Shown piece after piece: positions 35,433 through 41,938 of a DNA stretch of 41,938 bases; position 1 is the first letter of the stretch, and every line of letters starts with the position of its first letter. Origin of the DNA: Planctomycetaceae bacterium (GTDB lineage Bacteria > Planctomycetota > Planctomycetia > Planctomycetales > Planctomycetaceae); the NCBI GenBank assembly GCA_029243145.1, contig JAQWSQ010000214.1, positions 1-41,938 of the forward strand, given 5' to 3'. Both the position numbers and the translations under genes were made by a program. Below the pieces are notes generated by a model that saw only the letters and a list, made by a program, of their open reading frames with translations, was not told the DNA's origin and did not search any database.

Positions 35433-36254
35433 ATGTTGGGTCGCTTAAAACTGAAATATGATCAATATCGCGAACGTCGCCAGTATGAAGACTGGTTGTC
35501 GAATGGTGAGGTTGTGTATCAACAAAATTTGAAGGGTGAGAGCAATGGTCCCGATGGAGTCTTTGATGCCCTGGAGTTTCGCAATGGTCTCCAATGGCAT
35601 GTGAATGATCCTGGTTCTGCTGCTTACATATTTCAGGAGATGTTTATTCGAGGGGAGTACGACTTCCCCGAACTGTCGAGTGCAAAAACGATTTTGGATA
35701 TCGGTTCAAACATTGGTTTGTTTTCCTGTTTCGCATCTCTGAAAAATCCACACGCCCAAATTCATTCGTTCGAACCCGATTTAGGGAACTACAAGGCGCT
35801 GGAAAAAAATCTTGAACAATTGGAAGCCAGTGTTCAGTTGAATCATACGGCGGTGGCCTCAGTCGCCGGAGAGTTGGAGTTCTTTTCGGCTGAGTTTGGG
35901 GGTTGGTCGTCTGCCTTTGGAGTATTGGGGGCAGAAAACGCGGAGTCTTACAAAGTCCCGGCGATTGTGCTGTCTGATTATCTGCAAGAGCATTCCATCG
36001 AATGCATTGACTTTATGAAAATCGATGTCGAAGGGAGTGAGTACGATATTTTGATCGGTGACAATCGGCTTTGGGAGACGGAGATCAAATGTTTGGTTGT
36101 CGAAATTGATCGAACTCCCCGTGATGAGCGTTATGCAGGCGTGGATTTACACGCCTACCTGAAAGAGAAGTTTGAATCAATCGAGTGTGCATCGCCCGAT
36201 GCGCCTTATCCCGTTTATTTTTGTCGTCAGTCAAAACTGGCTGTCAAAAATTGA
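35433..36254 (+). CDS. FkbM-family SAM-dependent methyltransferase inside the T2SS operon
   Basis: 273 aa. SAM-binding motif I ILDIGSNIGLFSCFA, acidic HSFEPDLGNY at the end of the second strand, and IDFMKIDVEGSEYDIL, the diagnostic FkbM motif, are all present. The N-terminal ~40 residues are a charged helix. FkbM enzymes usually O-methylate sugars or small molecules. Here the gene lies 12 bases after gspF and 27 bases before gspG, same strand, and so is very likely co-transcribed with the secretion genes. Whether it modifies a pseudopilin, a glycan on one, or something unrelated is unknown. No signal peptide. Confidence 0.87.
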   Translation: MLGRLKLKYDQYRERRQYEDWLSNGEVVYQQNLKGESNGPDGVFDALEFRNGLQWHVNDPGSAAYIFQEMFIRGEYDFPELSSAKTILDIGSNIGLFSCFASLKNPHAQIHSFEPDLGNYKALEKNLEQLEASVQLNHTAVASVAGELEFFSAEFGGWSSAFGVLGAENAESYKVPAIVLSDYLQEHSIECIDFMKIDVEGSEYDILIGDNRLWETEIKCLVVEIDRTPRDERYAGVDLHAYLKEKFESIECASPDAPYPVYFCRQSKLAVKN

Positions 36255-36281
36255 AACACTTATCAATTACGGAGTTTAGAG

Positions 36282-36752
36282 ATGTACATTCGGAAGTCAA
36301 AGACACAGCAACAGAGTCGTCGTGGCGGTTTTACATTGCTCGAACTGTTGATCGTGCTGGGAATTATTCTCGCAATTGCCGCCATGGTGGTTCCGAACCT
36401 TCTCGGTCGGCAACAGGAAGCCAATATCAAACAGACGAAAATCAATATCGCTAACTTTGATCAGGCGACCAAGCAATATGCGGCCAGTCACAACGCCGAG
36501 TTCCCACAAGGTGGTCAAACTGATGTCGTTCAGATGTTGATGTCGGGCGAGTCTTCTGAAGGGCAAGTGATTCAGCCTTATCTCGAAGCCGTTCCCAAAG
36601 ATGCGTGGGGGATTCCGTTGTTTTACGAGTACCCCAATACGAAAAACTCAGGGGGAGTCGATAAGCCGGCGATATGGTCATCCGGTCCTGACAAACAAAA
36701 TCAGGATGGCGGTGGAGATGATATTACCAACTGGTCACAAACTGGTCTTTGA
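36282..36752 (+). CDS. gspG: Major pseudopilin GspG
   Basis: 156 aa. The type III signal sequence RRGGFTLLELLIVLGI has the prepilin peptidase site after the second Gly and Glu at +5. The body matches GspG: QTKINIANFDQATKQYAASHNAEFP, LEAVPKDAWGIPLFYEYP, and a C-terminal SSGPDKQNQDGGGDDITNW, the calcium-binding end. It polymerises into the pseudopilus. First of five consecutive pseudopilin-type genes. Confidence 0.93.
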   Translation: MYIRKSKTQQQSRRGGFTLLELLIVLGIILAIAAMVVPNLLGRQQEANIKQTKINIANFDQATKQYAASHNAEFPQGGQTDVVQMLMSGESSEGQVIQPYLEAVPKDAWGIPLFYEYPNTKNSGGVDKPAIWSSGPDKQNQDGGGDDITNWSQTGL

Positions 36753-36799
36753 TGTGGCCAATTCGATCTTGCCGGGCGTTATTTATTTGAGAGGTTCTG

Positions 36800-37399
36800 A
36801 TGAGAAAGGTGAGTTCTGAGTCTCGGTCATCTCGATCCGGCTTCACTTTGTTTGAACTGTTATTAGTTCTCGGAGTGATGCTGCTGATTGCGGGGATCGT
36901 TTGGCCCAGAATGCTCGCCTTTTATCAAACTTCTGCTCTGAAAAATCACGGTCGTCGCGTTCATGAGACGATCTCAGCAACGCGAATTGCGGCCATTGAT
37001 CACGGGATTGTGTATCAGTTCTTTTATGAGCCGCAAGGTCGTCACTATTTGATGGTGCCGAGCGAGCAAACTCCCGTTTCCGGGAAAACAGAAGACTCCG
37101 GTGAAACATTTGTGTTGCCCGCTCGGGCCGGGCAGGTTCCCGAAGAGTTTGTGTTCAAAGCGTCTAAGGGGGAAGAGGCAGGAAGTGTCAGCCTTTCTCC
37201 TGAATTGTTGAAGGATGTTCCTGAAGACCTGGATCTTTCTGGCGTCAATTGGTCGACTCCAGTCGTGTTTTATCCTGATGGCAGTGGCAGCAATGTGCGA
37301 TTTGAATTGGAAGACGATCAGTCTCAATATGTCTCGTTCTCAGTCAGATCTCTGACCGGGACCGCATCTCTCTCGACCATCGCGAGGAGACAGCGATGA
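36800..37399 (+). CDS. gspH: Minor pseudopilin, GspH-like
   Basis: 199 aa. Prepilin motif RSGFTLFELLLVLGVMLLIAGIVWPR with Glu at +5, then a ~150-residue beta-rich globular part typical of GspH/FimT. GAGAGG provides a ribosome site. Its end overlaps gspI by four bases. Assignment to GspH rests on position between G and I and on the FimT-like opening. Confidence 0.8.
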   Translation: MRKVSSESRSSRSGFTLFELLLVLGVMLLIAGIVWPRMLAFYQTSALKNHGRRVHETISATRIAAIDHGIVYQFFYEPQGRHYLMVPSEQTPVSGKTEDSGETFVLPARAGQVPEEFVFKASKGEEAGSVSLSPELLKDVPEDLDLSGVNWSTPVVFYPDGSGSNVRFELEDDQSQYVSFSVRSLTGTASLSTIARRQR

Positions 37400-37821
37400 A
37401 ACAGAACACCACACGCAAAGATAAGCCGCGGTCGGGGTTTACACTCTTCGAAGTGGTGATTGCCGTTGCGATTTTGCTCGGCTCGATCACAGCGCTGTTC
37501 CAACTATTGACTCTGGGTCATCGATCATTGACGCAGGCACAATTTCGGACCGATGCTGTGCTGTTGGCCGATTTGAAGATGAATGAAGCTGTCGCCGGTA
37601 TAATCACTCTGCAATCCACCTCGGAAGATGAGTCTGAAGATTATCCGGGATGGTTATGGTCATTAACTGTGGACGACGCGGGGGTCGATGACCTATTGCA
37701 AGTCACCATAACAGTACGACGAGACGCAACCTCTGTCGCTGCTGAGCACGAGTATTCGGCAACACGATTCATCCGCGATCCGCAAATCTTCCTTGATGCC
37801 GCGTTGGGAGAAGAATCATGA
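37396..37821 (+). CDS. gspI: Minor pseudopilin GspI
   Basis: 141 aa. Prepilin motif RSGFTLFEVVIAVAILLGSITALFQL with Glu at +5, short globular domain with LADLKMNEAVAG, matching the size and place of GspI, which forms the pseudopilus tip with J and K. ATGA overlaps with both neighbours indicate coupled translation. Confidence 0.83.
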   Translation: MKQNTTRKDKPRSGFTLFEVVIAVAILLGSITALFQLLTLGHRSLTQAQFRTDAVLLADLKMNEAVAGIITLQSTSEDESEDYPGWLWSLTVDDAGVDDLLQVTITVRRDATSVAAEHEYSATRFIRDPQIFLDAALGEES

Positions 37822-38765
37822 AGCGATTCCAATTCCGATCTCGCCAGGTCAGCCGTCGAGGTATCAGTCTGCTCGAATTGCTCATTGCATTAGGCTTGGG
37901 GATATTACTCATCGGCTCAGTGGGGGCGACGTTAATTATTATCTTGCGGACGGAGGCGGCTGGACGACAAAAAATGGAACGCGCACAGCTCGTGCGTGCG
38001 CTTTATCTAAGAATGAGTGATGACTTGCGGGCGGTGACCTTTCTCGAAGAATTTGTCACTAACAAAGAGTCGAACGAACAATCGGCGGCAGAATCTGCTG
38101 ATCAGGATGATCTTGAATCGGAACTTGGAATTGAAGACAGTGAAGAGTTTCTGTCTCCTTCAGAAGCCATTATGGAGAAAACGAATGGCCTCTACGGTGA
38201 TGAATCGTCGTTCGTGATATTTATTCATCGTCCCGCACGTTTACCGGCTCGAATTGCCACAGGGGCATCACTCTCCGAGGAGGATGAAGTGATCGATTCC
38301 GTCACGGATAGCGGTTTGCGAACGGTCTCTTGGTATCTCAATGGAAGCTCTTCGATCGGTTCACTGGTAGGGGAGTCCGATGTGCCATCGACCTTGATCG
38401 ATAATCTGGCATTTGATGACTCCGAATCGGGCGGCCTATCGCGATTGGAACAAGATGCGTTGGAAGTGAATTTCTCAGAAGATGTGACCGATATTCTCGG
38501 AATTCAGGCCGAGTTGTTAGCACCTGAAATTCTAATGGTCCAGTTTCGTTACTACGATGGCGCAGATTGGGTGTCCCAGTGGGATTCTGCGATTCAGGAA
38601 CGTCTGCCGAGTGCCGTCGAAGTCACACTGACATTCAAGGAGATTGATGCGCAGGAAAATCGGCTACTGTTTGGAGAAGAATCGATTGCGTCAGAGAAGA
38701 GCACGATGCGATTTGTGGTCGCGTTGTCGATGGCTCCTCCACCATTAACGGAGGTGGACTTATGA
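37818..38765 (+). CDS. gspJ: Minor pseudopilin GspJ
   Basis: 315 aa. SRRGISLLELLIALGLGILLIGSVGATL is a prepilin signal with Ile-Ser instead of Phe-Thr and Glu at +5. The globular part is longer than in proteobacteria and includes an acidic insertion around 85-125 (ESADQDDLESELG). The conserved MVQFRYYDGADWVSQWDS and LPSAVEVTLTF match GspJ. Overlaps gspI and gspK by four bases each. Confidence 0.85.
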   Translation: MKRFQFRSRQVSRRGISLLELLIALGLGILLIGSVGATLIIILRTEAAGRQKMERAQLVRALYLRMSDDLRAVTFLEEFVTNKESNEQSAAESADQDDLESELGIEDSEEFLSPSEAIMEKTNGLYGDESSFVIFIHRPARLPARIATGASLSEEDEVIDSVTDSGLRTVSWYLNGSSSIGSLVGESDVPSTLIDNLAFDDSESGGLSRLEQDALEVNFSEDVTDILGIQAELLAPEILMVQFRYYDGADWVSQWDSAIQERLPSAVEVTLTFKEIDAQENRLLFGEESIASEKSTMRFVVALSMAPPPLTEVDL

Positions 38766-40423
38766 TAAATAAAATCGGGCGATCTAATCTCAAGCCGCAC
38801 TCTCGACAAGGTTCTGCTTTGCTGGCGGTGTTGGTGATCGTCGCCATGTTGTCGCTTGCCGCTTATTCCTATTCGGAAGTCATGCTCTCGGAATACGAGG
38901 CGGCGATTCGAACGGAACGGATGACCGAATCTCGTTTGTTGGCCGATTCGGGTGTGGAATGGACAATGTCAGTTCTCAGCCTCACAAGTTCCGAAGAACC
39001 ACCCGATCTGTTTAATAACCCGGAACAGTTTCACAAGATTCTCGTTCAATCAGCGACCGAAGAACGGCCAGCAGGATATTTTTCAGTGGTGGCTCCCGTC
39101 ACCGGCTCGTCCTCTGAAACGGGAGTCCGCTTCGGATTACGCAATGAATCGGCGAAAATAAATCTGAACGCCTTGGCCAATAGTGGGCTTACAGAAGATG
39201 AACTTCGTTTTTTTCTGACGGGAATCCCCGCAATGACGGAATCGGTGGCAGATGCGATTCTGGACTGGATCGACGCCGATACCGAAGTTCGCCTTTACGG
39301 TGCCGAATCAGAAGTTTATGCCAATTTGTTCTCTTCCCGTACGCCCAAGAACGCTCCCTTGCTTTCTCTCGACGAACTGTTGGGAGTCGATGGAGTGACT
39401 GCATCTTTATTGTACGGCGAGGACACGAACCGTAATGGTTTACTCGACCCGAGTGAAGATGACGCAGGGGCTTCAGAACCCTTTGATAATGCGGATGGTG
39501 TCCTTGATGCCGGTTGGTCAGACTATTTGACGGTGACATCACGCGAGAACAATCTGCGACTCGATGACAGTCCCAAAATTCCGCTGAATACAAATACTCT
39601 GACAGACCTCTACGATCAACTGGATGAGGAGTTTGGTGAGCAAGTGGCGACATTTGTGGTCGCCTATCGAATCTTTGGTCCTTCCAATCGCGATGAATTT
39701 GATGTCACGCCGACAGGTCTGTCTGGGGGTGATTCGACAGAACTCTCCCTCGATGATCAACAACTTCTGGATGAACTTGCAGAAGGAATTGCCGACTCTA
39801 TTGAAAATGGAGGGTCGGTGACTCGAAACGGCATGGACCTCTCTAAAGGGGGCAAGTATGTAATTCGTTCGCTTTATGACTTGATTGGTGCCGAAGTGGA
39901 AGCCGACATGGAAGGTGGAGAGCAACTTCTCATCAGCCCCTGGAGTAGTGATGCTGGTTCGCTATTAACCGCCTTTCCGATTATGGACGAAGCGTTTGGC
40001 GTTTCTGAAAATCCCACCATTGAGGGGCGAATTAACATTAACGAAGCGCGATTCGAAACGTTAATGGGAATCCCGACAATGTCGGAGGAGACGGCGTCTG
40101 CCATTGTTTCCGCAGCCAGTCAGATGTCGGTTGGAAATCCGAACCCGGATTTGGTGGCAACACGGTCAACCAATAGCTGGATTCTGGCCGAAGGGATTGT
40201 TGACCTGGAAACCATGAGGCAACTCGATCCTTTCATCACCGCAGGAGGCGATATCCTGACAGCACAAGTGGTCGGCTATTTTGGGAGAACAGGAATATCT
40301 ACCAGATTGCAGGTGACGATTGATGCTTCCGTCTCTCCTCCCAAACTTCTCTCGATCAGTGATTATTCGCGATTGGGACCGGGGTATTCGCTCTATGACT
40401 GGCAACAGGAGCTGAATGAGTGA
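38762..40423 (+). CDS. gspK: Minor pseudopilin GspK
   Basis: 553 aa. N-terminal hydrophobic helix after RQGSALLAVLVIVAMLSLAAYSYS, lacking Glu at +5 as expected for the tip protein K. Body with LLADSGVEWTMSVL, INLNALANSGLTEDELRFFLTG and a helix-hairpin-helix-like SVADAILDWIDADTE, all characteristic of T2SSK. It is longer than the ~320 aa proteobacterial protein, having an extra C-terminal helical-hairpin region (INEARFETLMGIPTMSEETA). It caps the pseudopilus. Confidence 0.85.
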   Translation: MINKIGRSNLKPHSRQGSALLAVLVIVAMLSLAAYSYSEVMLSEYEAAIRTERMTESRLLADSGVEWTMSVLSLTSSEEPPDLFNNPEQFHKILVQSATEERPAGYFSVVAPVTGSSSETGVRFGLRNESAKINLNALANSGLTEDELRFFLTGIPAMTESVADAILDWIDADTEVRLYGAESEVYANLFSSRTPKNAPLLSLDELLGVDGVTASLLYGEDTNRNGLLDPSEDDAGASEPFDNADGVLDAGWSDYLTVTSRENNLRLDDSPKIPLNTNTLTDLYDQLDEEFGEQVATFVVAYRIFGPSNRDEFDVTPTGLSGGDSTELSLDDQQLLDELAEGIADSIENGGSVTRNGMDLSKGGKYVIRSLYDLIGAEVEADMEGGEQLLISPWSSDAGSLLTAFPIMDEAFGVSENPTIEGRININEARFETLMGIPTMSEETASAIVSAASQMSVGNPNPDLVATRSTNSWILAEGIVDLETMRQLDPFITAGGDILTAQVVGYFGRTGISTRLQVTIDASVSPPKLLSISDYSRLGPGYSLYDWQQELNE

Positions 40424-40545
40424 GTCGGATATGGATTATGCCGATTAAGAACGAAGCAAATCCCTGTTCAACTCTGATCGGCGATACTTAACAGTCAGTT
40501 CGGTGTTAAAATAGAATAACCGTTTCTCTTACGAGACAGCAACTT

Positions 40546-41938
40546 ATGGCAGATACCCTGATTCTTAACTGGTCCAGACAAGGCGTGGTCGCCCTTTCGG
40601 CATCAACGAGTGGGCAGTCTGTGCGCGTCCGCAGTGCTGCCGAAATGGCGTGGTCCGAAACGGCCACTCCTCAAAAATCCCGCAAAGCCGCAGGTGAGTC
40701 TCTCAAGGCATTCCTGCGCCAAGCGGGAATGCAGGCCGATTCCGCGCTGGTTTGTTTGCCCCGAGAACAAGCCGTGATTCACTCTTTAGATGTACCTCGT
40801 GTCCCCGAAGAAGAGTTGGCTGAGCTGGTTCATTTGCAAGCCGCCACTAAGTCATCGCAACCTGTCGAACAATTGATGATCGATTTTTTACCGCAACCGG
40901 TTCGGTCGGATCGCGAATTGGGTTCGGTTTTGGCGGCGACATTGTCGCGTCCGACGGGCGATGCGATTCGAAGAACTTTGGAAGCTGCCGACATCGAACT
41001 TTCAGGAATCGGACTTTCCAGTGTTGGTCTGGCGGAAATGAGTCACGCTTTTCATCCGGTGAAATCGGGACAGGTGCTGGTCGCAGCTTGTCTACATGAA
41101 TCTCGACTGGACATTACCTTGGCACGTGATAATGTCATTCAGATGATGCAGACCTCGACATTGGCAGAAGTGAATAGCGAGGGTGTTGCCGCTGAGTTAA
41201 GACGAATAATGTTCGCCGCGCAGCAGTCGATGGGCGAGTTCACCGTTGGACATTCCGTCTTGTTTGTTTCGCCGGAATCGATGACGTCTCTTACTGATTT
41301 GCGTTCGTTAGCGGTGGATGATTTGACGATTATGACGTTGGCAGATTTGCCACAAGTGAAACTTGCCGAGCCGCTTCCAAAGTCGTTGGATTCGTCTCGA
41401 TTAGTCGCCTCGCTGGGGCTGTTACTGAATCGTTCGCAGAAAACGTTTCCCGGAATCGATTTTCAACATCCTCGACAAAAGTTGATTGCCAAAGATGATT
41501 CGCGACGGAAGATGGCGGTTTATGCCGCCGGTGCATTGACTCTGCTTTCGTTAGGATACTATCAATTCCATACTTATTCCCGCAGTCTCGATTCGCAAAT
41601 TTCTCAGTTGCAACTCGATGAATCGACCTTGAAGTCAGGGTTGGCTGTGGGGAAACCTGTGCTGGAATCTGATGTGCAATTGCAAGAGTGGCTGGCTCGT
41701 GATGTCCACATGTTGCAAGAACTCGATCGTATTCAGCGGACACTTCCCGGAACTCAGACAACCTATTTGAATGACTTTCAATTTGATGTGGCTTTAGGGA
41801 AAAGTCTGGCCAAAGTCCGTGCGGAGGGACAGGCCACAAACCGGAATGCTGTGGAAGAAATCTACGGAGATTTCAATGCGGCTGGTTTTCATGTGACTCC
41901 AGCAGCGATCAACAGTGGACGCAGAGACTCTGAATACC
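40546..41938 (+). CDS. GspL/PilM-PilN-like T2SS platform protein, cut by window end
   Basis: 464 codons visible from ATG 40546, frame still open at the edge. The first ~320 residues (MADTLILNWSRQGVVAL, LVCLPREQAVIHSLDVPRV, LGLLLNRSQKTFPGIDF) have the actin-like PilM/GspL pattern. A short basic patch and membrane helix (MAVYAAGALTLLSLGYYQF) follow, then a coiled-coil and ferredoxin-like PilN-type periplasmic part. In T2SS this protein links GspE to the membrane platform. It begins 122 bases after gspK. The C-terminus is not seen. Confidence 0.75.
   Translation, partial: MADTLILNWSRQGVVALSASTSGQSVRVRSAAEMAWSETATPQKSRKAAGESLKAFLRQAGMQADSALVCLPREQAVIHSLDVPRVPEEELAELVHLQAATKSSQPVEQLMIDFLPQPVRSDRELGSVLAATLSRPTGDAIRRTLEAADIELSGIGLSSVGLAEMSHAFHPVKSGQVLVAACLHESRLDITLARDNVIQMMQTSTLAEVNSEGVAAELRRIMFAAQQSMGEFTVGHSVLFVSPESMTSLTDLRSLAVDDLTIMTLADLPQVKLAEPLPKSLDSSRLVASLGLLLNRSQKTFPGIDFQHPRQKLIAKDDSRRKMAVYAAGALTLLSLGYYQFHTYSRSLDSQISQLQLDESTLKSGLAVGKPVLESDVQLQEWLARDVHMLQELDRIQRTLPGTQTTYLNDFQFDVALGKSLAKVRAEGQATNRNAVEEIYGDFNAAGFHVTPAAINSGRRDSEY

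Noticed and set aside
1..41938. Insertion sequences, prophage or integrase/att structures
   Set aside because: No transposase, integrase or terminal repeats seen, and the tRNA-Asp has no duplicated 3' end nearby.

Overview
The window (about 42 kb, GC near 50%) looks like a chromosomal segment of a planctomycete (Planctomycetota, Planctomycetales type). The indicators are a secreted FAD-dependent oxidoreductase with a C-terminal carbohydrate-binding-like domain, a DUF1080 protein, an EF-hand secreted protein, a GntR(YtrA)-ABC operon with planctomycete-style permease sequence, and a type II secretion operon with a many-domain GspD-like protein lacking a visible secretin barrel. The assignment is inferred from protein families only; there is no rRNA.

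Left part (1-4070): a tightly overlapping + strand cassette. It holds the 3' end of an unknown gene, an asparagine-synthetase-like amide ligase without the glutaminase cysteine, a radical SAM enzyme resembling the RaSEA/TIGR01210 family, and an FAD-dependent halogenase-like monooxygenase. It reads as a small natural-product or modification pathway. A tRNA-Asp(GTC) with its own promoter and terminator follows on the - strand.

Middle (4.5-19.2 kb): mostly stand-alone metabolic and envelope genes: a 2,5-dioxovalerate-type aldehyde dehydrogenase, the secreted FAD oxidoreductase, a DMT/EamA transporter, a thioredoxin-fold lipoprotein with a His-Asp run, an RlmI-type rRNA methyltransferase, a gulonolactone-oxidase-like protein and an SLBB-domain membrane protein. 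A YtrA-type GntR/ABC operon is visibly decaying: its ATPase has Lys in place of the catalytic Glu and loses its C-terminus at a junction with the out-of-frame tail of a permease gene.

19.5-22 kb: a three-gene bufferin/methanobactin-like RiPP operon. It consists of a Tat-type, lipobox-bearing, CX5C-repeat precursor followed by MbnB-like (DUF692) and MbnC/BufC-like (DUF2063) genes, with an intrinsic terminator between precursor and enzymes. Just downstream, on the opposite strand (22.05-23.77 kb), lies a cluster of tiny cysteine-rich proteins. Three are intact with signal peptides and two are apparent remnants, and all share a CX6CX3C motif. I do not recognise this family and consider it the strongest candidate for something undescribed.

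Right part (25-41.9 kb): a YheT-like hydrolase translationally coupled to a DUF1080 protein, then an EF-hand protein, then a long + strand type II secretion/pseudopilus operon: GspD-like, GspE, GspF, an FkbM methyltransferase, GspG, GspH-like, GspI, GspJ, GspK and a GspL/PilM-like gene cut by the window end. The embedded FkbM methyltransferase and the Spy-like N-terminus of the GspD-like protein are unusual.
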